DNA of 64,000 bases from Parabacteroides sp. PH5-46 (GTDB taxonomy: Bacteria; Bacteroidota; Bacteroidia; Bacteroidales; Tannerellaceae). Below are positions 57,271-64,000 of the stretch, in pieces. The notes under the pieces were generated by a model that ran no database searches, was not told the origin of the DNA, and saw only the letters and a program-made list of their open reading frames with translations. Location: assembly GCF_029892785.1 (NCBI RefSeq), contig NZ_JARXXA010000004.1, positions 248,001 to 312,000 of the forward strand, in the 5' to 3' direction. Both the position numbers and the translations under genes were made by a program. Within the stretch, counting starts at the first letter, position 1, and every line of letters begins with the position of its first letter.

Positions 57271-59163
57271 TTATTTATTTTTCTTGCCCCAGTATGTTTT
57301 CGCCGTAGTATATCCGGCATATACAATGGTGTGTGTTCTTGGATTGGCTTCCCAGTCTACTTCACGTTGCAGGCACAATTCCACTCCGTTGGCTGTCAGT
57401 ATTTGCTTTTCTGCATCATACTTCCAGGTTTCCCCTTTCCAGGTTCCATCTGTAATGGTATGGTCGGCTGCGAGGGTCATATTACTCGATTCCTTCTGTT
57501 TTCCATAAGAATAAGACAGGTCGATATGTTCCCAGTTGCCTACCAGTTCATCTTCCGTAATAGCTATTTGAGGAACTGCTCCGTAGCGTTCGGGCATTAC
57601 AACCGGCCAGCCTTGGGAGTTCCACCGTATGGAACGTACATGTCCCATCATGAGGGCATTGCTATAGGCATTCCCTCCCACGTTTTCGGGGAATCTGCCT
57701 TGCGAAGCATAATACCAGTTGCCGTTGCCGTCGTCGAACACAGCGCAATGCGAGATTCCTACCCATCCATAACTGTTGTTGAATTTGTAGGGGTGGGTGA
57801 CAACGGGTAGCATCTCCCCTCCAGTTTCGGTCAGGTTGGTGCCGTCTATGCCGAGGTAGGGACCATAGATGTTTTTGGAGCGGCAGACACGGGTGTTGTA
57901 AGGCACACCCAATGCGTCATAAGCCACAAACAGATAATAGTAGCCGGTGGAGGCATTGTAGATAACCTCCGGTCCTTCCGAGCCTTGCCAGCGGTCCCCC
58001 ATTTTTCGGGTGGCAATCAATGAACCATATGCGGCAATCTCTTCGCCGGTTCCCCAGGGAGATGGCAGTGTATTCAGCGGTTTCCCTGTTTCGGCGTTTA
58101 CCTCCAAGGCAGCTATACCGCTGTGCCAAGAACCGTAAATCAGGTAATGTTTCCCATTGTTGTCTACCAGGTAGCTTGGGTCGATGGCGTTCCACTTGTA
58201 GTAACAGTTAGCCCAGTTATCGGGTTTGATGTGGAAGTTCAGCCCTTTGTCCGAAGCATTGGTGATGACATAACCCTTATCTTCCCAGCCGTCATTGTTG
58301 GCGGGGTTTGAGTTCTCCAATAGACCGATGAAAGCGCGTTCGCTCCAAGAGTTCGCTCCGTCTAAATGGCCGGGGCATACAATAGAGTAGTACATACGGT
58401 AAAGCCCGTTTCTCACTTTATGCACGCAAGGTGCCCAGTAACCGAAGTCTTCGCTTTTAGGCGAAACTGGGCTTAATCCCATTCCACTGCGGATTTCATT
58501 CAGCTTCGGAATTACCCAAGTGGGCAGTGATGGCATCACTCCTCCTAAGTATTCCCAGTTCACGAGATCTTTGGAACGTCTGCAATGGAAGTGTCCGCCG
58601 GCTGTATGTGCATTGCCATACGATGCATCGGTTTGATACATGTAGAAATACCCATCTTCGGCTTTCATTACCGAGGGATCGTGTACGTTTGCCAAGTTCC
58701 ATTCATTGCGTCGGTTCCAGCCGGCTATGTCCACGTAGTTGTCCACATAGGCGGGTGCTACGTAGTTTTCGAGCTGTTCGTCAAGGTTTAGTCTTTCTGT
58801 GGTTGCCGTGAGTACATCCGAGTAGGCATAACGGCTGTTATTGTAGATATACGCACGGATATGGTAAGAGGTATTGGCCATTAACCCGGATATCGTGGCG
58901 CTGAAATTCTGGTCGGCATCCACATTGTTGTCTTTGATGGTTGGATGCTGGGTATTGACACTGTAGCAGAACCCCTTCTTGACAACCTGATTGCTACTGC
59001 CGATGACCGACGAAGTGACAGTCAGCGAGGTGCCTGTGCTTGCGGTTATTGCCGGAGTTTCTACAGTTACATCGTTGTTTTCGATCTCGTCGCCGCCATC
59101 GGAGCAAGCTGCGAAGACGAAGAGAATCGGCAAGAGTAATGTGAGGAATAATAGCTTTTTCAT
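57271..59163 (-). CDS. GH43-family lipoprotein, arabinanase-like
   Basis: A 630-aa lipoprotein from the ATG at 59163; the lipobox Cys is residue 20 (FAAC), followed by SDGGDE, a surface-export-like signal. An Ig/Fn3-like domain (about 33-122) precedes a five-bladed GH43 beta-propeller. Catalytic residues are visible: Asp162 in NVHDPSVM (base), Asp328 in NAIDPSYL (pKa modulator), Glu396 in GSEGPEVIY (acid). A small C-terminal domain (about 535-630) follows. The pattern is closest to endo-1,5-alpha-arabinanases, so the PUL may target arabinan, but other GH43 specificities are possible. Confidence 0.9.
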   Translation of the reverse strand: MKKLLFLTLLLPILFVFAACSDGGDEIENNDVTVETPAITASTGTSLTVTSSVIGSSNQVVKKGFCYSVNTQHPTIKDNNVDADQNFSATISGLMANTSYHIRAYIYNNSRYAYSDVLTATTERLNLDEQLENYVAPAYVDNYVDIAGWNRRNEWNLANVHDPSVMKAEDGYFYMYQTDASYGNAHTAGGHFHCRRSKDLVNWEYLGGVMPSLPTWVIPKLNEIRSGMGLSPVSPKSEDFGYWAPCVHKVRNGLYRMYYSIVCPGHLDGANSWSERAFIGLLENSNPANNDGWEDKGYVITNASDKGLNFHIKPDNWANCYYKWNAIDPSYLVDNNGKHYLIYGSWHSGIAALEVNAETGKPLNTLPSPWGTGEEIAAYGSLIATRKMGDRWQGSEGPEVIYNASTGYYYLFVAYDALGVPYNTRVCRSKNIYGPYLGIDGTNLTETGGEMLPVVTHPYKFNNSYGWVGISHCAVFDDGNGNWYYASQGRFPENVGGNAYSNALMMGHVRSIRWNSQGWPVVMPERYGAVPQIAITEDELVGNWEHIDLSYSYGKQKESSNMTLAADHTITDGTWKGETWKYDAEKQILTANGVELCLQREVDWEANPRTHTIVYAGYTTAKTYWGKKNK

Positions 59164-59243
59164 TTGTTTGATGTAAAGAACCATGCCGTTTCTTCTAAAA
59201 ATCAGAGGAAACGGCATGGATGATATAGAAATTCTAGATATTC

Positions 59244-61022
59244 TTATTCACCGAAAACGAGATGAGAACCGTCAACCGTCAACGCGAAGTTCAAGTCGTT
59301 GGTATCCACAGTATTGATCCCTAAATAGCACTGGGTAGAGGTCGTACCTGTAGTACCCTCCATCACTGCGTGAATGTCGGCAGTGCTATTTCCACAGTTG
59401 GTTACGTAAACCGTTACTTTGGCTCCATTCATCCCGGCAAGCCAAGTTCCCCAGTCGCCTTGTGTTCCGTAAGGAAGACAAGCAGCATATCCATTGCCCC
59501 ATCCATAGTTGTCGGCGCGAACCACTGCGTATTCGGCAAGGTCGGCTTTACGGAGAATCACTACGAAGTTGTTCCAGTTTCCGGCCAAACTGCTGTAGTT
59601 GGTGAAGGTGATGGATTTAGTTTCGCCCACAGCTACCTTGAAATCGTCTGAGTGAGCTCCCCAGAATGCCGATGAGTTGTCTTCGGCTCCTACTATCTTG
59701 GCTGAGTTGGTCACTTTAGAAGATCTTGACTCGGATAGGCTAACCTTTACTGTTGCGGTGGCTCCATCTCCGGCGGAGATGGTAACGGTCTGATTACCGC
59801 TCTTTGCAGGAACGGCTGAGAAACTGAGTTTCGAGTTGTCAACGACTCTTGTGCTTCCGCTTACGTAAGTAGCTGTAACCACCATGCCTGTTGGGTCGAA
59901 GGCCATCGTCCGGTCTGCCAAAGCCTCGGTGGCAACCGAAGTATAATAATAGTATTGCGTATGCGAGGGCTGGGTAGTCACCTCGATGGATACAATTTTT
60001 TCCACGACTTCAAAAGTAGCATTAGCCACAATCGGTTGTTCGCAATTTTCACCCTTGAAGGTCTTGTTGTAGATGGCGACAAGCGTTTTCACGCCCAGTT
60101 GCTCCATATCGGGGATAGCAGAGAAATGGAGTTCGGAAGCCTCTACCGTTTTAGTCACTCCCTCATCAAAGGTTACAATGGCAGAGACATTAGCCATGGC
60201 GTCTTCGAGCGAAGTACCTACATTCACCATATCGGGCACATTCTGCAGTTCCATGGATACCGGATTTTTGTCTTGAGCAGAAGTCAGACCACCGATAGGA
60301 ACAATGTTCGTCTGCTGGAAGTCGATGTAAGAACCTTCGGGAACCAGGAAGCAGCGGATGTTGGTGTTGCTCGCATTTGCGTTCAGATTTACTTCCTTGT
60401 AGGGTTGCTCGTAAGTCTTGGTGGCTGCGCTGTTGCTCATCTTTACGAGGAAAGCACTTCCACTGCTGCGGTCAACGGTGATTGTGATCTTTCCACCCAA
60501 GTTCTGTATGTTAGGGTCTGCATTATCAACGGGATCGAGAAGCAACGTACCCGAGATGTATTTGAAGTCGATATGATCGCCCCACTGAGAATTGTACGTT
60601 TCAGGGCTACCTGTCACGTCAAAGCGGATGGCTCCGTATTCGGCGTATCCTGCATCTCCACGATCCACATCGTTGGTGATGATAAGGGCGAAGTTCTTGT
60701 AATACGTATTGTCACCCGGATTGATGTGGAGGTTGATCACAGCATTCCACTTCTCGCCATCGGGTATCACATAATACTTGGAGAAGGAAGACCAAAAGCC
60801 AGAGGTATAATCCGTATTTCCGAAGGTGTACATATCTTCCTGCATGCCTTCAAGCACTTCTTCTTCCGGATCCTTTTTCGAATCTTCAATTTCCTGTATC
60901 TTATCGGAAATCCAGTCGGGAGCGTTTACGTCGTAAAGTTCGCCGCCTTCACAGCTTGTCAATGCCAGCAACCCGAAGGTAACTGTACAGCAAGCGTATG
61001 CTATTTTTTTGAATAATCTCAT
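59244..61022 (-). CDS. SusE/F-position surface glycan-binding lipoprotein (putative)
   Basis: A 592-aa lipoprotein from the ATG at 61022, with lipobox ALTSC followed by EGGE. No catalytic motif is seen. Two similar beta-rich modules are found, one near the N-terminus (YTSGFWSSFSKYYVIPDGEKW ... YKNFALIITN ... YAEYGAIRFD) and one near the C-terminus (SSAFWGAHSDDFKVAVGET ... WNNFVVILRK ... LAEYAVVRADN), separated by two bacterial Ig-like domains (about 270-445). Its place between susD and the GH43 gene is where SusE/SusF-type binding proteins sit. The sequence itself is not one I recognise. Confidence 0.75.
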   Translation of the reverse strand: MRLFKKIAYACCTVTFGLLALTSCEGGELYDVNAPDWISDKIQEIEDSKKDPEEEVLEGMQEDMYTFGNTDYTSGFWSSFSKYYVIPDGEKWNAVINLHINPGDNTYYKNFALIITNDVDRGDAGYAEYGAIRFDVTGSPETYNSQWGDHIDFKYISGTLLLDPVDNADPNIQNLGGKITITVDRSSGSAFLVKMSNSAATKTYEQPYKEVNLNANASNTNIRCFLVPEGSYIDFQQTNIVPIGGLTSAQDKNPVSMELQNVPDMVNVGTSLEDAMANVSAIVTFDEGVTKTVEASELHFSAIPDMEQLGVKTLVAIYNKTFKGENCEQPIVANATFEVVEKIVSIEVTTQPSHTQYYYYTSVATEALADRTMAFDPTGMVVTATYVSGSTRVVDNSKLSFSAVPAKSGNQTVTISAGDGATATVKVSLSESRSSKVTNSAKIVGAEDNSSAFWGAHSDDFKVAVGETKSITFTNYSSLAGNWNNFVVILRKADLAEYAVVRADNYGWGNGYAACLPYGTQGDWGTWLAGMNGAKVTVYVTNCGNSTADIHAVMEGTTGTTSTQCYLGINTVDTNDLNFALTVDGSHLVFGE

Positions 61023-61057
61023 TATTTTAATTTTAAAGAGTGAAAATTGATTCTTGT

Positions 61058-62809
61058 TTATTTGCTTAGATCTACCACCGGACGCACTTTCCAACCATTG
61101 CTGCTGAAATAAGAGGAGTTATCCGTGCTATAGTTAGCTGAATTACCTTCCAAGTTTGGGTTGTTATTCATCAACGACTGTACAATGGGCAGGAATTCGT
61201 GTCCCGGCAAGTAGGTGTCGAAAGAACTCTTCAGTTCAGGATCGGTTGAGATATTGCTGTAGCTCACAGGATTCTTTGTTCCCTCTGTAGAGCGGCGTAC
61301 CACGGCGTGTTCCTTGAGTTGCTGCAAGCGGTCCTTGCTGTAGAAGAAGCCCCAACGGATAAGGTCGAAGCCTCGACCGAATTCGCAACCGAACTCCTTA
61401 GGACGTTCCACATTGGCTATCTGTTCGAAGAGTTTGTCAGCGCTGTTGAAATCACTGAGTTTTAAGTTGGACAGATTGGCACGGTTGCGCACCTCGTTGA
61501 TCCAGTCGATAGCCTGCTGCGTGGGACCATTGACCTCGTTTTCGCATTCAGCGGCACGTAGCAGTATATCGGAATAACGCATCAGGCGTAGGTTGATACC
61601 ATTGCGCAAGCCTGTAACGACAGTACTGTACAGACCAGTACGGAGATTCGTGTATTTGGCAATTGGCAGACCGCCGTAAATATTGTTGGTCACTATATTG
61701 TCGGTGGCTGTAAGTGTATGCGTATAAGCCACATTACCAAATTCGAAATCCGACCAATCGGGTTCGTAGGTTCCGATGGTCCAATAAAGACGAGGGTCGA
61801 GTGTTCCTTTCGTGGTGCGTTCTGCTTTAAAAAGATGGTAGAGCCAAGGTGAAGCTGAGATGTCAGCCCAACCACCATAGTTTCCGGGAGCAAAGTTACT
61901 CTCAATGGCCGATCCTTGTGTGGCATTGGGGCTTGTGTTCACCGGAGTCCATTCGTCGTCGGTGCCTTGCGCTCCATAGTCGAGGTACTGCACTTCAAAG
62001 AGGCTCTCGTCGTTGTTCTCGTAGGCCGAACCTTCACGGAAATTATCTCCATAGTTGTTCATCAGTCTATAAGAACCATACTTCTTACCGATGATGTCTT
62101 TCAATACCGAGAGTGCTTCGCTGTGTTTCTGGCGCATCATGAGGGCGCGGGCATAATAGCCTGCCGCAGCACCGCAGGTGGCACGTCCGCCAGCCCACTC
62201 GCCGCCTTCGTCGCGGGAAGGAAGTAGTTCAATCGATTCCTTGAAATCTTTCTCTATCTGATCGAGTACCTCATCGTAGGTACTGTTTTTTCCATAAAGT
62301 CCTTCGAGCGAGGAGTAAGTGTCGTAGTCCGTAATGAGAGGTGGATTCTGATAATAACCTACCAGGTTGTAGTACGACAGTGCGCGTATGAAAAGCATTT
62401 GTCCTTTGATGCGTTTCATCTTATCAGAAAGCTGGCTGTTATCTTCGTCACAACGGGAAATAGCGAAGTTGCATACGTTGATGGTGTAGTACCATTCCCG
62501 CCAAGGCCACCATGTAATGTCTGAAGTGACTTCTGCATTAAGGTCATCGAAAGGCATATACCACACTTGTGAAGAGTTCCAGGCTTCATCTCCACGGCAC
62601 ACGTCGATGGTGTAGCCTACACGGGCATAAGAACCCTCCATACGGATGTGGTTGTAGGCGGCAATCACGGATTCCTCCAAATCATCGGCATTAAAACCGA
62701 AAGTACTTGAGGTTTGCTGGTTGGGATTCAACAGATCCAACTTGTCACTGCAAGAAAGCAGCGTGCTAAGTCCCAAAATGAGAGCAAGTGAATATTTATA
62801 TAGTTTCAT
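61058..62809 (-). CDS. susD: SusD/RagB-family outer-membrane lipoprotein
   Basis: A 583-aa SusD-like protein. The lipobox Cys is residue 20 (LLSC), followed by SDKLDLLNP. The helical TPR-like body and typical segments are visible: AEVTSDITWWPWREWYYTINVCNFAI, RIKGQMLFIRALSYYNLVGYY, LMRYSDILLRAAECENEV, WINEVRNRANL and EFGCEFGRGFDLIRWG. It forms the lid on the SusC transporter that captures glycan at the surface. It is directly downstream of susC. Confidence 0.95.
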   Translation of the reverse strand: MKLYKYSLALILGLSTLLSCSDKLDLLNPNQQTSSTFGFNADDLEESVIAAYNHIRMEGSYARVGYTIDVCRGDEAWNSSQVWYMPFDDLNAEVTSDITWWPWREWYYTINVCNFAISRCDEDNSQLSDKMKRIKGQMLFIRALSYYNLVGYYQNPPLITDYDTYSSLEGLYGKNSTYDEVLDQIEKDFKESIELLPSRDEGGEWAGGRATCGAAAGYYARALMMRQKHSEALSVLKDIIGKKYGSYRLMNNYGDNFREGSAYENNDESLFEVQYLDYGAQGTDDEWTPVNTSPNATQGSAIESNFAPGNYGGWADISASPWLYHLFKAERTTKGTLDPRLYWTIGTYEPDWSDFEFGNVAYTHTLTATDNIVTNNIYGGLPIAKYTNLRTGLYSTVVTGLRNGINLRLMRYSDILLRAAECENEVNGPTQQAIDWINEVRNRANLSNLKLSDFNSADKLFEQIANVERPKEFGCEFGRGFDLIRWGFFYSKDRLQQLKEHAVVRRSTEGTKNPVSYSNISTDPELKSSFDTYLPGHEFLPIVQSLMNNNPNLEGNSANYSTDNSSYFSSNGWKVRPVVDLSK

Positions 62810-62848
62810 AAGATATGTTTTTAATATTTAGGTACCAGATAGTAACGA

Positions 62849-64000
62849 TTAGAATATAAAATGAACGCCACACATGAAAGTACGTGCAGTAGGATAAGAA
62901 CAGAAGTTATATCCCGGAGTGAAAGTTCCTCCCGCATAGTCTACATTATAACCCTTATAGCCGGTGAATGTGTGAAGATTCTGTGCTGACACGTAGAGAC
63001 GTACATCAGATACATAATTACCGAACCACTCGTTAGGGAAATTGTAGCCCAATTCTATATTGGCAATCTTCCAGTAGGCTGCGTTCTGAATCTTGCGTGA
63101 ACTGAAGAGGTCGTTCCAACCCAAGCTAGCGCTGTTGGTTACATAAGTACGTGGCACTTTGGAGAGGTAAGTGCTACCGTCTTCGCTCCAGCGGTTGGCA
63201 TCAAGCATCGCCACATCTTTGTTTCCCCAGCCGTAGCAAGAGTTAAGCGAGTTGTAGATGTCGTCACTAACGTGGTAGTTCAATGCGCCGAAAGTAGCGA
63301 TGCTCAAATCAAAACGCTTGTATTCAAAGCGGGCGCTAAGACCGAAATGAACCTTAGGCATACCACTGCCCAACACCACTTGGTCGTAGGCGTCTACTTT
63401 ACCGTCGGGTACACCGTCCGGTCCGCTCACGTCCTGATAGAGGCAGTCGCCAATCTGGGCACCCTCTTGAGTGGCGTGGTTGTCTAAGTCTGCCTGCGTG
63501 CGGGCAATACCATCATAAACCCAGCCGTAGAACTGACCTATTTCTTGACCTACATTGGTAATGTAAGCTCCGGTGATGTAAGAGTCGGTACCAAAACCTA
63601 ACGAAGTCACACGGTTGCGCAAGGTGGTGAGGTTGGCCGAAACTTCATACTTAAAGTCGCGGTCGCGGTTGCGGTAGGTAGCTGCAAACTCAAAACCGGA
63701 GTTGTTCATCGAAGCGGCATTCATCGTAACGGTAGTGTTCGATACACCTGCCTGTTCCGGAACAGGAACAGCATACAAAAGGTCTTCGCTGGTATTCTTG
63801 TACCACTCGGCCGTAAACTCTAAGCGGTTGCTGAGCAAGGCGAGGTCGATACCCACATTGTAGGTCTTCTTTTTCTCCCATGCCAAGTTATTGTCCACGA
63901 AAGTGGAAACGGCAGAACCGCTCACTACGTTACCATTGAAATTGTAAGTCATGTTGTTGCGTGACATAACAGCCTGATACATATACTCACCGATATTTTC
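62849..64000 (-). CDS. susC: SusC-family TonB-dependent receptor (C-terminal part, runs off the window)
   Basis: Only the last 383 codons are in the window; the frame is open to base 64000. Features of the SusC/RagA barrel end are clear: NNLAWEKKKTYNVGIDLALLSNRLEFTAEWYKN, FYGWVYDGIARTQADLDNH, GDCLYQDVSGPDG, and a final IELGYNFPNEW, LYVSAQNLHTFTGYKGYN, ending with an aromatic FIF as outer-membrane barrels do. It imports oligosaccharide across the outer membrane with energy from TonB. It should be the first gene of the PUL operon. Confidence 0.95.
   Translation of the reverse strand, partial: ENIGEYMYQAVMSRNNMTYNFNGNVVSGSAVSTFVDNNLAWEKKKTYNVGIDLALLSNRLEFTAEWYKNTSEDLLYAVPVPEQAGVSNTTVTMNAASMNNSGFEFAATYRNRDRDFKYEVSANLTTLRNRVTSLGFGTDSYITGAYITNVGQEIGQFYGWVYDGIARTQADLDNHATQEGAQIGDCLYQDVSGPDGVPDGKVDAYDQVVLGSGMPKVHFGLSARFEYKRFDLSIATFGALNYHVSDDIYNSLNSCYGWGNKDVAMLDANRWSEDGSTYLSKVPRTYVTNSASLGWNDLFSSRKIQNAAYWKIANIELGYNFPNEWFGNYVSDVRLYVSAQNLHTFTGYKGYNVDYAGGTFTPGYNFCSYPTARTFMCGVHFIF

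Overview
The window is chromosomal DNA of a gut-type Bacteroidales bacterium, most likely Parabacteroides or a close relative. The signs are a SusC/SusD-type polysaccharide utilisation locus, lipoproteins with the acidic export signal after the lipid-bearing Cys, fimbrillin-like surface proteins, CotH/PCMD/DUF4595-type families, and promoters of the TAnnTTTG (-7) class. The genus is an inference; the order is well supported.

Layout. (1) 1-6.8 kb: three tandem surface lipoproteins with a fimbrillin-like N-terminal half and a FISUMP/C-type-lectin-like C-terminal domain, separated by hairpins and a shared palindromic repeat. (2) 6.8-8.0 kb: an unknown basic protein and a ParE-type toxin-antitoxin pair. 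(3) 8.3-15.4 kb: a gene for an HU-family (HU-HIG) protein is split by a 6,699-bp, AT-rich serine-recombinase element. Both junctions share GTGAAA. The rebuilt attP has 10-bp inverted arms around a GT crossover dinucleotide, and excision would restore a 142-codon HU gene. The element carries a large serine recombinase, a small resolvase-like recombinase and four co-directed cargo genes (secreted protein, membrane-anchored protein, zinc ribbon, PD-(D/E)XK nuclease-like protein). I consider this cargo the best candidate for an undescribed system. (4) 15.4-16.5 kb: small membrane protein, M15 peptidase and lipoprotein, downstream of the HU gene and resembling a lysis cassette. (5) 16.6-25.9 kb: acyl-CoA synthetase, then cysQ, a SLC13 permease, cysC, cysD, cysN, a PAPS sulfotransferase and a PCMD protein. 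This is a sulfate-activation pathway that ends in sulfonation rather than reduction. (6) 25.9-29.3 kb: ligA, a DUF6913-like gene, dapA. (7) 29.4-34.9 kb: a CE7 esterase, an ExuT-like transporter and a GH3 glycosidase, a small hemicellulose/pectin group. (8) 35-39.7 kb: DUF4595-like lipoprotein, trmD, a CotH gene broken by an in-frame TGA, a triple palindromic operator, a VOC protein and an ORF6N protein. (9) 39.8-55.1 kb: pheT, yebC, cinA, tsaD, a TamB-like protein, an AsmA-like protein and two tandem TlpA/DUF4369 thioredoxin lipoproteins. (10) 55.3-64 kb: a DUF4143-type ATPase, a 700-bp gene-free stretch, and a PUL on the minus strand (SusC partial, SusD, a SusE/F-position lipoprotein, a GH43 arabinanase-like enzyme).

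No tRNA, rRNA, CRISPR array or reverse transcriptase was seen. All family names come from motif recognition by eye and no database search was possible.
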